Below are positions 56,154 through 64,000 of a stretch of DNA of 64,000 nucleotides, one piece after another. Source of the DNA: Actinoplanes solisilvae (GTDB taxonomy: Bacteria; Actinomycetota; Actinomycetes; Mycobacteriales; Micromonosporaceae); contig NZ_RJAC01000001.1 in the NCBI RefSeq assembly GCF_003999975.1, positions 1,054,001 to 1,118,000 of the forward strand, read 5' to 3'. Position 1 is the stretch's first letter. Each line of letters begins with the position of its first letter. The notes beneath the pieces were generated by a model. That model did not search any database. It was not told the DNA's origin and saw only the letters and a program-made list of their open reading frames with translations. The translations under genes were made by a program, and so were the position numbers.

Positions 56154-57332
56154 TCAAGCGCAGGCGCCAGTGCGGACTGCTCGGGTTCGGGTCGTGCCGG
56201 CCTTGGCGACCGGGGCTGCCTCGTTGGCGGTCAGGGCGAAGCCCGTGTTCTTGTCGTCGGCCGCGGCCGCGAAGATCACGCCGAGGACCTGACCGTTCGG
56301 GCTGACGAGCGGACCGCCCGAGTTGCCGCTGCGGACCAGGGAACGGATCGTGTAGATCTCGCGGGTCACGTCGCCCGAGTCGTAGATGTCAGGGCCGGTG
56401 ATGTCGCCGACGTCGCGTACGCGGGCTGATTGGGCGTCGTAGGGCCCGTCCTGCGGATAACCGAGCACGATCGCGCTCGACCCCGTCGCCGCCTGCTTCT
56501 GCACGAACGGCATCACCGGGGCCTTCAACCCGGGCACGTAGAGAACGGCCAGGTCGCGGTCGGGGTCATAGACGACCACGGTCGCGTCTTCGCGGCGGCC
56601 GTTCACCTCGACCTCGGTCTCGCGGGTGCCGGCGACGACGTGCGCGTTGGTCATCACGCGTTCGTCGGCGTAGACGAAGCCGGAGCCCTCGATGCGCCGC
56701 GAGCAGCTCGGTGCCGTGCCCAGCACCTTGATCACCGAGCGTTTCGAACGTTGGACGATCTGGGAGCCCTTGAGGGCCGGGTCGGGCGCCGCCACGTCTT
56801 TGGCCTCGGTCGGCTTGAGACCGCCGAAGACGTCGGGGAAGCCGTTGGTGTCGAGGGTCGTGCGCAACGACGACGAGAGCGCCTGCGCCTGCTCGGGCAT
56901 CACGCTGTTGATGCCGTTGAGGATCGCACTGTTGCGCACCGCCGAGTTGAGACCGGGGAACGGCGTCGAGCCCAGCGGGACCGCGATCAGCCAGGCCACC
57001 AGCAGCACCGCGACCAGCGAGACGGCCGCACCGCCGGCGTCGTCGAGTTTCTGCAACGGCCGGCTCTGGATGGCCCGGCGCAGGTGGGTGCCGAGCCAGC
57101 CGGCCAGGGTCTGCCCGAGCACGGCGACGGCGAAGATGACGACCAGCGAGACGACCAGACGCGCGGTCGGGTCGGTGAAGCGGTCGGCGATGAGCGGGCC
57201 GACCTGGAGGCCGATGAGCACCCCGCTGAAGAAGCCGCCGAAAGAGAGCGCGCCGATGACGAAGCCCTGGCGGTAGCCGCTGATCGCGAAGACCAGCATG
57301 AGCAGGATCAGGATGGCATCGACCACGAACAC
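56154..57332 (-). CDS. marP: MarP-like membrane serine protease (CvpA-type N-terminus, trypsin-like domain)
   Basis: The 392-residue protein has four membrane helices in the first 120 residues (CvpA/colicin-V-like: ILLMLVFAISGYRQGFVIGA). A periplasmic trypsin-like domain follows, with His in VMTNAHVVAG, Asp in DPDRDLAVLYV and Ser in RSGNSGGPLVSPNG. The M. tuberculosis counterpart supports acid and oxidative tolerance. GTG 57332. The order NUDIX-marP on the minus strand matches mycobacteria. No terminator is obvious after it. Confidence 0.9.
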   Translation of the reverse strand: MFVVDAILILLMLVFAISGYRQGFVIGALSFGGFFSGVLIGLQVGPLIADRFTDPTARLVVSLVVIFAVAVLGQTLAGWLGTHLRRAIQSRPLQKLDDAGGAAVSLVAVLLVAWLIAVPLGSTPFPGLNSAVRNSAILNGINSVMPEQAQALSSSLRTTLDTNGFPDVFGGLKPTEAKDVAAPDPALKGSQIVQRSKRSVIKVLGTAPSCSRRIEGSGFVYADERVMTNAHVVAGTRETEVEVNGRREDATVVVYDPDRDLAVLYVPGLKAPVMPFVQKQAATGSSAIVLGYPQDGPYDAQSARVRDVGDITGPDIYDSGDVTREIYTIRSLVRSGNSGGPLVSPNGQVLGVIFAAAADDKNTGFALTANEAAPVAKAGTTRTRAVRTGACA

Positions 57333-57366
57333 TCACCCAGAGTAGAAGTCGCAAGCCAGGGGTGGG

Positions 57367-58080
57367 TCACGGCAGAACCTCGTCGGGCGCACCGCCGCGC
57401 GTCGCCGGGACCGGGGCGCTGGCATCCGGCAGCTCGACCAGGGCACCCGGCGCCCACGGCCGTGCCCAGCCACCCATGTCGAGCAATGTCGAGATCACCC
57501 CTGCCGTGAAGCCCCAGACGAGCATCCCGCGGACCTGGAAGGCCGGGCCGATCCAACCGCTGGGGTGCCGCACCCGAATACGGTTGCGAGGGTCCACCAG
57601 TTCACCGATCGGCAATCTCGCCACATGGGCGACCTCGGCCGGCTGGCACGGGTGCACCGGGTGGGGCCGTCGCCACCAGGCCAGCACCGGGGTGACCACG
57701 AAGGAACTGACCGGAATGTAGAGGTCGGGCAGCAGCGCCACGGCTTCGGCGCTGTTCGGGTCGAGCCCTACTTCCTCGTTCGCCTCGCGCAGCGCGGTGG
57801 CGACAGCGTCGGCGTCCTCAGGGTCGGTGCCACCACCGGGGAAGGCGGGCTGCCCGGCGTGGTTGCGCATGGTCGCGGCCCGCTGCAGCACGAGCAGGTC
57901 AGGTCCCTCGGCAGGACCACCTTCACCCAGCAGTACGAGTACGGCGCTGGGCCGTCCGCCATGAGCCGGCGGGCGCACGGGAGTGAAGTCTTCGGTACGG
58001 CTGTCGCCCGCGCGAGTCAGCAGTGGCTCGAACCAGGCCGGCAGGTCGTCGGGCCGGCTCAGCACCCGTCCCCGGCTCAC
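57367..58080 (-). CDS. NUDIX hydrolase, CoA-pyrophosphatase type
   Basis: The 237-residue protein has the CoA-specific signature next to a Nudix box: LQRAATMRNHAGQPAFPGGG directly followed by TDPEDADAVATALREANEE and VGL. Relatives cleave CoA and acyl-CoA to phosphopantetheine compounds. The loop WARPWAPGALVELPDASAPV is variable. GTG 58080. It lies between the TlpA-like gene and marP, as in mycobacteria. Confidence 0.9.
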   Translation of the reverse strand: MSRGRVLSRPDDLPAWFEPLLTRAGDSRTEDFTPVRPPAHGGRPSAVLVLLGEGGPAEGPDLLVLQRAATMRNHAGQPAFPGGGTDPEDADAVATALREANEEVGLDPNSAEAVALLPDLYIPVSSFVVTPVLAWWRRPHPVHPCQPAEVAHVARLPIGELVDPRNRIRVRHPSGWIGPAFQVRGMLVWGFTAGVISTLLDMGGWARPWAPGALVELPDASAPVPATRGGAPDEVLP

Positions 58081-58180
58081 GCGATCACCCCCATGCCGAG
58101 GTGGTGGAGTAGTTCGACCCGGCCGCGAGTCACGAATCGCCCTGACGGGCAGCCGGCCGAGCCCTCGGCAGGATCACGGC

Positions 58181-58813
58181 TCACGGGGCGACCGCCACGC
58201 CGGTGTACTTGCGCAGTTGCTCGGACAGACCGGAAGCGTCGAGCGGCAACGGGTGCACGTAGGCGCGGCCGGCCGCGTCGAGGAAGACCGTGACCGGCAG
58301 GTTGATCCGGCCCAGCCCGTTGAGAAGCTTGCCGTCCTCGTCGAACAGGGTCGGCATGCGTACGTCCTTGTCGCCGGCGAACTCGGCACCCTTCCCGCGA
58401 TCGTCCTTCGAGTCGACGCCGACCACGGTGACCCGTCCCGCGGCCTTGTCGGCGAGGGCCTGCATGACGGGCAGCTCGGTGCGGCAGGGCAGGCACCAGG
58501 AAGCCCAGATGTTGATCACGGCGGGCCCGCGCACGTCGCGAAGCGCGATTTTGTCGCCACCGGTGAAACACGACAGTTCAAGGTCGGGCAGATCAACGAC
58601 GGTGGCACCGGAGCCACCCACAGCAGCCGAGGCCGACGGAGCAGCAGCCGGCAAAGCGGCGGCCGAGGGAGCCGCGGACGGCGGCGCGGTCAGAGTGGAG
58701 CAGTCCTGAAAGGGCGAGGCTACGGCCGCCTCGTCGTCACCGCAGGCCGAGGTCGCGGCGATCAGCAGCAGGGTGAGCGGAACGGCGAGGGTCCATTTCA
58801 AGCGACGCCTCAC
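58181..58813 (-). CDS. TlpA/ResA-like thioredoxin-fold lipoprotein
   Basis: The 210-residue protein has a lipoprotein signal ([16 protein letters not shown]), an Ala/Ser/Pro linker, and a thioredoxin fold with the redox motif Cys107-Leu-Pro-Cys110 (WASWCLPC) and the cis-Pro region ([12 protein letters not shown]). It probably acts outside the membrane in thiol exchange or cytochrome maturation. GTG 58813 overlaps the nth stop (GTGA) and has GGAGG four bases upstream, which settles the start. Confidence 0.92.
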   Translation of the reverse strand: MRRRLKWTLAVPLTLLLIAATSACGDDEAAVASPFQDCSTLTAPPSAAPSAAALPAAAPSASAAVGGSGATVVDLPDLELSCFTGGDKIALRDVRGPAVINIWASWCLPCRTELPVMQALADKAAGRVTVVGVDSKDDRGKGAEFAGDKDVRMPTLFDEDGKLLNGLGRINLPVTVFLDAAGRAYVHPLPLDASGLSEQLRKYTGVAVAP

Positions 58814-59613
58814 GGGACCTCCGGCGCGACGATCGCGGCCGCCGGCACCAGCGACGGGTCGACCCCGGCGGCCACCGCGAGCTCGCGGGCGCGCGGCCCC
58901 TTGAGCAACTTGGCCGCCGCGGCCGCCTCGGTCGGCCCGGTGCCGTAGGACGGGCACATGGCCGCCAGCGTGCAGGCCCCGCAGGCCGGCTTGCGGGCGT
59001 GACACACGCGCCGCCCGTGGAAGATCACCCGGTGCGACAGCATGGTCCAGTCGCGCTTCTCGATCAGGTCGGCGACCAGGAACTCGATCTTGACCGGGTC
59101 TTCCTCGGACACCCAGCCGAAGCGGTTGGTCAGCCGGCGGAAGTGGGTGTCGACCGTGATGCCGGGCACGCCGAACGCGTTGCCGAGGATCACGTTGGCC
59201 GTCTTGCGCCCGATGCCCGGCAGTGCGACCAGCTCGTCGAGCGTGTGGGGCAGCACGCCGTCGTGCCGTTCGAGCAGCGCCTGCCCGAGCTTGATCAGCG
59301 AGTCGGTCTTGTTGCGGAAGAAGCCGGTGGGCTTGAGCATCGTCTCGAGCGCGACCCGGTCGGCCGCCGCGTAGTCAGCCGCCGAGCGGTAGAGCTGGAA
59401 GAGCGACGGGGTGACCTGATTGACCCGCACGTCGGTCGTCTGGGCCGACAGAATCGTGGCGACGGCCAGCTCGAGCGGGTTGGTGAAATCGAGCTCGATG
59501 TGGGCGTCGGGGTGCGTGTCGGCCAGGACCCGGGCCATCTTGCGGGCTCGCCGCTTGCGCCCGATGGGCGTTTCCGACGCGAACCGCTTGACCGACCGCA
59601 CCACCAGAGTCAC
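58810..59613 (-). CDS. nth: Endonuclease III (base-excision DNA glycosylase/AP lyase)
   Basis: Removes oxidised pyrimidines. The 267-residue protein has the helix-hairpin-helix [18 protein letters not shown] with the catalytic Lys, the catalytic Asp in [10 protein letters not shown], and the iron-sulfur loop Cys-x6-Cys-x2-Cys-x5-Cys ([18 protein letters not shown]). A C-terminal extension of about 40 residues ([18 protein letters not shown]) goes beyond the E. coli length. GTG 59613. Confidence 0.95.
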   Translation of the reverse strand: MTLVVRSVKRFASETPIGRKRRARKMARVLADTHPDAHIELDFTNPLELAVATILSAQTTDVRVNQVTPSLFQLYRSAADYAAADRVALETMLKPTGFFRNKTDSLIKLGQALLERHDGVLPHTLDELVALPGIGRKTANVILGNAFGVPGITVDTHFRRLTNRFGWVSEEDPVKIEFLVADLIEKRDWTMLSHRVIFHGRRVCHARKPACGACTLAAMCPSYGTGPTEAAAAAKLLKGPRARELAVAAGVDPSLVPAAAIVAPEVP

Positions 59614-59649
59614 CGCTAAAGAGTACGTCGAAGCACCGACAGGAATTCG

Positions 59650-60846
59650 TCACGCGGACGGCTTGATCGACCCATCCGCACCGATCGTGGCGCCCGTGTC
59701 GGGGAAGTCAGCCTTCGTGAGCTGCTGAACGATCTTGCGGCCCTGCTCGTCGGCGGCGTCACGCGTGGGCAGACCGTTCGAGTTCATGTAGGTCGAGAGC
59801 AACTTCCCACCCACGTACGTCCCGTCCTTGCTGAGCGTCGCGTGCAGGATCCCGCCGTACTTGAGCACCCCGGTGCGCGACAGCGTGCGACCGCCGCCCG
59901 CGAAGTTGCCCAGGCTGTAGGCGATCAGCTTGCCCTTGTAGAACTCCATGCCCCGCAGCACGTGCGGCCCGTGCCCGACGACCAGGTCGGCCCCGGCGTC
60001 GATGACCGCGTGGCTGAACTTGATCGGGTCGCCCCGGTTCTCGCCGAAGAACGTCTCGGTGCCCGGCTTCACGTGCTGCTCGTCCGAGCCCTCGGCGCCC
60101 ATGTGCACCTGCACGACGACCAGGTCGGCCTGCTCCTTGGCCTTCTCGACCACGGAACGGGCCTGGTCGAGGTCGAGCAGGCTGTTCGCCCCGGCGTACG
60201 AGGAGAAGCCGATGACCGCGACCTTGACGCCCTTGACCTCGGCGACCGTGATCTCGTCGGTGTTGCCGGTGTATTTGACGCCGGCCTCGTCGAGCGCCTT
60301 GCGGGTGCTGCGCGCGCCCTGCGGCCCGAAGTCCTTCGAGTGGTTGTTGGCCGTGTTGACCAGATCGAACCCGCCGTCGACGAGGTGCTTGGCATAGGAC
60401 GGCGGCGACCGGAAGGCGAAGCAGTTGGCCCGGGGCGGCGACCCGCACTTGGAGGTGCCGGTGTCCTCGGAGAGCGGCTGCTCGAGGTTGCCCATGACGA
60501 GGTCGGAGGCGAGCCCCTTCTTGACCGAATCGAAGAAGCCCTCGCCGTTGCCGGGCGGCATGCGGCTCGGCGCATTGCTCATCATGATGTCGCCGGTCGC
60601 GGAGAGTGTGACGGTCCCCTCATCGGAAGACGGCTTCCCGGCCGACGGAGACGTGCCCGCGGGCTTGGCCGGGGCCGTCGAAGACCCGGCCGGCTCTTGC
60701 CAGGTGGCCTCGGTCTTGTCGGGGTCCCGGTTCGCGAAAGCGACACTTCCGACACCGATGGCCGCGAGGACCGCCAGGACAATAGTGATAGTAAGGACAG
60801 GACGCCCGAAAAGGCCCGGTCGCTGGTGTGAGGGGTGGGAATTCAT
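59650..60846 (-). CDS. CapA/PgsA-family metallophosphatase-like protein
   Basis: The 398-residue protein has a membrane anchor (PVLTITIVLAVLAAIGVGSV), a Ser/Pro linker, and the CapA domain with LSATGDIMMSNAP, MGNLEQPLS, FDLVNTANNHSKDFG, VVVQVHMGAEG and VGHGPHVLRGMEF. The His/Asp/Asn pattern fits a calcineurin-like metal site. Relatives take part in poly-gamma-glutamate production, but no capB/capC lies nearby, so another surface role is equally likely. ATG 60846. Confidence 0.88.
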   Translation of the reverse strand: MNSHPSHQRPGLFGRPVLTITIVLAVLAAIGVGSVAFANRDPDKTEATWQEPAGSSTAPAKPAGTSPSAGKPSSDEGTVTLSATGDIMMSNAPSRMPPGNGEGFFDSVKKGLASDLVMGNLEQPLSEDTGTSKCGSPPRANCFAFRSPPSYAKHLVDGGFDLVNTANNHSKDFGPQGARSTRKALDEAGVKYTGNTDEITVAEVKGVKVAVIGFSSYAGANSLLDLDQARSVVEKAKEQADLVVVQVHMGAEGSDEQHVKPGTETFFGENRGDPIKFSHAVIDAGADLVVGHGPHVLRGMEFYKGKLIAYSLGNFAGGGRTLSRTGVLKYGGILHATLSKDGTYVGGKLLSTYMNSNGLPTRDAADEQGRKIVQQLTKADFPDTGATIGADGSIKPSA

Positions 60847-61051
60847 CGACGGCGACGATACCGTCAGGTTGCACCGCGGACTAACCGTCGAAAGGCTGGT
60901 CGTCGACCCCACACGGCGACGAAAAATACTGGCCGTCACGGTCGGGCCGGTTACCCTGAGGTATCTCGATCAAGGGGTGGCCGCCCGATTCTTGCCCGCG
61001 TGCGCCTAGACTGATCGAGCGCAGGCGTTGCGCGTGTTCGGAGGTGCGGCG

Positions 61052-61729
61052 ATGGATGAGGTACTGGCGCGCAGCGGAATCTTCCAGGGCGTGGACCCGG
61101 AAGCCGCCGAGGCGCTCGCCAAGGAGATGGACACGGTCGAAGTCCGCAAGGGCGACGTCCTGTTCAACGAGGGCGAGGCCGGTGACAGCCTGTACATCGT
61201 GCTGTCCGGCAAGATCAAGCTCGGACGGCGGGCGGCCGACGGCCGGCAGAACCTGGTTTCGATCATGGGCCCGTCCGACATGGTCGGCGAGCTCTCCCTC
61301 TTCGACCCGGGGCCGCGCACGGCCACCGCGACCGCGGTGACCGACGCCCGGCTCGCGCGGTTGAAGAAGACCTCACTGCGACCGTGGCTCAACAACCGTC
61401 CCGAGATCGCCGAGCAGCTCCTTCGGGTGCTGGCCCGCCGGCTGCGGCGCACCAACGACGCCCTGGCCGACCTGATCTTCACGGACGTGCCCGGTCGTGT
61501 GGCGAAAAACCTGCTCCAGATGGCGGGCCGGTTCGGCACCCGCGACGGCGGCGTGCTGCGGGTCACCCACGATCTCACCCAGGAAGAGCTGGCTCAGCTC
61601 GTCGGCGCGTCCCGCGAGACGGTGAACAAGGCCCTGGCCGACTTCGCCTCCCGCGCGTGGCTGCGGCTCGACGGCAAGAGCGTGATCATCCTGGACCCTG
61701 AGCGTCTCGCCCGGCGCGCCCGGGTCTAA
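61052..61729 (+). CDS. crp: Crp/Fnr-family transcription regulator (Crp/GlxR type)
   Basis: The 225-residue protein has a cyclic-nucleotide-binding domain ([17 protein letters not shown], phosphate-binding [16 protein letters not shown]), a long dimer helix, and a HTH with [21 protein letters not shown]. This matches actinobacterial cAMP-responsive Crp/GlxR, a global regulator. GGAGGTG at 61040-61046 supports ATG 61052. A TAGACT at 61007-61012 may be its -10 element. The gene pair nth/crp is also close together in mycobacteria. Confidence 0.93.
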   Translation: MDEVLARSGIFQGVDPEAAEALAKEMDTVEVRKGDVLFNEGEAGDSLYIVLSGKIKLGRRAADGRQNLVSIMGPSDMVGELSLFDPGPRTATATAVTDARLARLKKTSLRPWLNNRPEIAEQLLRVLARRLRRTNDALADLIFTDVPGRVAKNLLQMAGRFGTRDGGVLRVTHDLTQEELAQLVGASRETVNKALADFASRAWLRLDGKSVIILDPERLARRARV

Positions 61730-61741
61730 GTAAAAACGATC

Positions 61742-61776
61742 TTTCAGGGGCCATCCCGATGGGGCGGCCCCTGAAA
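61742..61776 (+). terminator. Terminator hairpin after crp
   Basis: Arms TTTCAGGGGCC (61742-61752) and GGCCCCTGAAA (61766-61776) form a perfect 11-bp stem with a 13-base loop, 12 bases after the crp stop. A further CCCCTGAAAAG (61787-61797) repeats the right arm and could pair instead. Confidence 0.7.
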
Positions 61777-61936
61777 CGCGTACGTACCCCCTGAAAAGGC
61801 GACAAACCAGCCGCATTTGCATCCGTGTCGCACCCGCTCAACCACTCGTTACGGAGGTGGTCGAGAGGCACCGGCGGACACGAGAGGGCGCGGCTTTGAA
61901 CATGCTGGGGGGCGCACAGCGCATCGGGGTCTCGTC

Positions 61937-63235
61937 GTGACCGTGCTCGACACCACCCTCGACGCGCGCACCCCCGGCTACCTCGAGGCTCGCAACGCCA
62001 CTCTCGACCGGCTCGACCGGCTCGAGGCGGCGATCGAGGAGGCCCGGGCCGGAGGCGGCGAGCGGGCGGTCACCCGGCACCACGCCCGTGGCAAGCTGCT
62101 GCCCCGGGAACGCGTCGAGATGCTGCTCGACCAGGACTCCCCGTTCCTCGAGCTCTCCCCGGTCAGCGGCTGGGGCACCGAGTTCCCGGTCGGGTCCGGG
62201 GTGGTCACCGGCATCGGCGTGGTCGAGTCGGCCGAATGCATGATCATCGCGACCGACCCCACGGTCGAGGGAACGGCGGTCAACCCGTACGCCGTGGAGA
62301 AGATCCGGAGGGCGGCGAGGATCGCCTCGGCCAACCGGTTGCCGCTGGTGAACCTGGTCGAGTCGTCGGCCGACACCCCGGCGGGAGGGTCGCCACCCGG
62401 CGGCGGCATCGCCCGCGACCTGAGCCGCCTGTCCACCCGGCGCGTGCCGACCGTCTGCGTGGTCTTCGGCCCCACCAACGGCGACACCGCCTACCTGCCC
62501 GCGCTGTCGGACTACACCGTGATGGTGCGCGGGCACGCGAAGACGCGGACGAACGGCAGCAAGCTGAGCGCGGCGGCCGATCAGATCGCCGAGGACGAGC
62601 GCGACGCTCTGCGCCTGGCCCGTCAATGCGTACGCCGTCTGAACTGGCGCAAGTGCGGTCCGCCACCCCGGGCCTTCCCGCCGGTCGAGCCGAAGTACGA
62701 CGCCGAGGACCTGCTGGCCCTGGCCGGGCTGACGGCCGATTCCCGCGAGGTGCTCGCCCGGCTCCTCGACGGCAGCGAGTTCGACGAGTTCAAGCCCGCC
62801 CTGGGCACAACCGTGCTGGCCGGCTGGGGCGAGCTGCACGGCTACCCGGTCGGCGTGCTGGTCAGCTCGGGCAGTCCACAGACACCGGCCGACACCCAGA
62901 AGGCGGTGCACTTCATCCAGCTCGCCAACGCCACCGACACGTCCCTGCTGCTGATCCAGCGTGACGACCGTGGCGCTCTCGGCTCCGGCGCGGTCGACGC
63001 GCTGGCGCACTCCACCGTGCCGCTGATCGCCCTCGACACGGGACGCACCGGCGACCCCCGCTTCGCCTTCCGCTGGCCCGCCGAGGGCCCGAGGGCCGGC
63101 GGCGACGACGACGGCGTCATCGACCCCCGCGACACGCGTACCGTGCTCGGCCTCTGCCTCTCCGCCGCGCACAGCGCGGCCGTGGAAGGTGCCGGGCACG
63201 TGGGCGTGTTCCGACCCGGAAAGGTAGACCAGTGA
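61937..63235 (+). CDS. Acyl-CoA carboxyltransferase (beta-subunit) homologue, degenerate
   Basis: The 432-residue protein clearly derives from the AccD/PccB family (RHHARGKLLPRERVEMLLD near the start; DDGVIDPRDTRTVLGLCLSA at the end). It is about 100 residues shorter than usual and lacks both glycine-rich oxyanion motifs. The place of the first (normally around GSCTAGGAY) reads GPTNGDTAY. The second (GGSYGAGNYGM region with MCGRAY) is missing, leaving TGRTGDPRFAFRWPAEGP. GTG 61937 is the likely start. It overlaps the next gene (GTGA). It may be an inactive partner or scaffold rather than a working enzyme. Confidence 0.82.
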   Translation: MTVLDTTLDARTPGYLEARNATLDRLDRLEAAIEEARAGGGERAVTRHHARGKLLPRERVEMLLDQDSPFLELSPVSGWGTEFPVGSGVVTGIGVVESAECMIIATDPTVEGTAVNPYAVEKIRRAARIASANRLPLVNLVESSADTPAGGSPPGGGIARDLSRLSTRRVPTVCVVFGPTNGDTAYLPALSDYTVMVRGHAKTRTNGSKLSAAADQIAEDERDALRLARQCVRRLNWRKCGPPPRAFPPVEPKYDAEDLLALAGLTADSREVLARLLDGSEFDEFKPALGTTVLAGWGELHGYPVGVLVSSGSPQTPADTQKAVHFIQLANATDTSLLLIQRDDRGALGSGAVDALAHSTVPLIALDTGRTGDPRFAFRWPAEGPRAGGDDDGVIDPRDTRTVLGLCLSAAHSAAVEGAGHVGVFRPGKVDQ

Positions 63236-64000
63236 TCCGACGTCTTCTGGTGGCCGACCGTGGCGAGACCGCCCGCCGGGTGTTCGCCACCTGCCGCCTC
63301 GTCGGCATCGAGACGGTCGCCGTCTATTCCGCCGCCGATTCCGACGCGCCCCACGTCGGCGAGGCGGACTATGCCGTACGCCTCGACGGCGGCACCCCGC
63401 GCTCGTCCTACCTGCGGGGCGACCTGATCATCACCGCCGCTCAGCGCTCCGGCGCGAACGCGATCCACCCGGGCATCGGCGAGCTGGCCGAGGACCCCGA
63501 CTTCGCCGCGGCGGTGGCCGACGCCGGCATGATCTGGGTCGGGGCCCCGGCCAAGACGCTGGGCGTGCTGCGCAGCAAACGCGAGACGAAGGTGCTGGTC
63601 GCCGAGGCCCGTGTGCCGGTGCTGCCGAGCTACGGCGACCCGTCCGAGGTGCCCGGCTTCCCGGTGCTGATCAAGCCCGACACCGGCGCGGGCGGGGCCG
63701 GGCTGAGGGTCGTACGGGATGCGGCCGCCCTCGCCGAAGCGCTCGCCTCGACCCGGCGTGAGGTCGGCGGCGAGGTCTACTGCGAGCCGTTCGTCGAGGA
63801 CGTGCGCCACATCGAGGTGCCGATCCTGGCCGACGAGCACGGCGCAGTCGTCCCGTTCGGCGAGCGCGAATGCTCGATCCAGCGTCGCTACCAGAAGATC
63901 GTCGAGGAGACGCCCTCCCCCGCGGTCGACCCCGGGCTGCGCGAGGAGCTCTGCCGGGCCGCGATCGTCTCGGTGCGGGCGCTGGGCTACGTCGGGGCGG
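63232..64000 (+). CDS. Biotin-carboxylase-like ATP-grasp protein (cut by window end)
   Basis: The visible 256 residues follow the biotin carboxylase plan: LLVADRGETARRVFATCRLV, HPGIGELAEDPDFA, an ATP-grasp segment LIKPDTGAGGAGLRVV, EPFVEDVRHIEVPILAD, GERECSIQRRYQKIVEETP. Several normally fixed positions differ: ANRGEIA is ADRGETA, HPGYGFL is HPGIGEL, and the GGGGKGM loop is GAGGAGL without its Lys. GTG 63232 overlaps the upstream stop. Biotin attachment domain, if any, lies beyond the window. Confidence 0.85.
   Translation, partial: MIRRLLVADRGETARRVFATCRLVGIETVAVYSAADSDAPHVGEADYAVRLDGGTPRSSYLRGDLIITAAQRSGANAIHPGIGELAEDPDFAAAVADAGMIWVGAPAKTLGVLRSKRETKVLVAEARVPVLPSYGDPSEVPGFPVLIKPDTGAGGAGLRVVRDAAALAEALASTRREVGGEVYCEPFVEDVRHIEVPILADEHGAVVPFGERECSIQRRYQKIVEETPSPAVDPGLREELCRAAIVSVRALGYVGA

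Overview
The window is high-G+C actinomycete chromosome, most likely from an Actinoplanes/Micromonospora-type organism. The basis is its strong GC codon bias, many GTG and TTG starts, dense 4-base overlaps (GTGA/ATGA), and the gene set: Lsr2, a mycosin and EccC/EccD, EccC-type three-domain ATPase, MarP, and a Crp/GlxR-type regulator. Two blocks keep the gene order known from other actinobacteria such as Mycobacterium tuberculosis: clpC-lsr2-lysS-coaX-panD-panC-(DUF2520) ... folK-folB-folP | folE-ftsH-hpt-tilS-metalloprotease-dacB-ppa, and marP-NUDIX-tlpA-nth-(capA)-crp. This framework makes the insertions between and inside the blocks visible.

Layout. 1-2.4 kb: two secreted arabinan/arabinoxylan enzymes (a GH51 3' end and a GH43 gene broken by a one-base frameshift). 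2.5-14.1 kb: a minus-strand housekeeping run covering proteolysis (clpC), nucleoid structure (lsr2), lysyl-tRNA synthesis, and the NAD and pantothenate/CoA pathways (nadB, nadC, panC, panD, coaX), with a Septum_form-type lipoprotein in the middle. 14.2-16.3 kb: a MidA/NDUFAF7-type methyltransferase overlapping a lone nuoD. 16.3-23.3 kb: membrane proteins and an osmoprotectant ABC transporter whose binding protein looks circularly permuted. 23.5-25.8 kb: folP-folB-folK-DUF3180.

25.8-40.07 kb is accessory DNA lying between folP and folE, which are adjacent in M. tuberculosis. It holds a plus-strand, tightly packed set resembling a small type IV secretion machine: pilin-like, VirB3/PrgI-like, VirB4-like ATPase with a long Pro-rich head, VirB6/TrbL-like channel, VirB8-like, and a two-domain cell-wall hydrolase. 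It is followed by an FtsK/HerA-type ATPase with its own membrane partner, and by a small RidA/MarR/AhpD-like stress module. No relaxase, integrase, replication gene or flanking repeat is visible. Part of this stretch has clearly lower G+C. This is the best candidate for an undescribed system.

40.07-48.9 kb returns to the conserved block: folE (apparently starting at CTG), ftsH (TTG start inside a hairpin loop), hpt, tilS, a zinc metalloprotease, dacB and ppa. 49.0-56.0 kb is a reduced type VII secretion locus (eccD divergent from eccC-mycP, without eccB, eccE or esx genes). 56.1-61.7 kb holds marP, a CoA-type NUDIX hydrolase, a TlpA-like lipoprotein, nth, a CapA-like protein and crp. The window ends in two overlapping genes for a degenerate acyl-CoA carboxyltransferase and a biotin-carboxylase-like protein (cut by the window edge). 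No rRNA, tRNA, CRISPR array or insertion sequence was recognised by eye.
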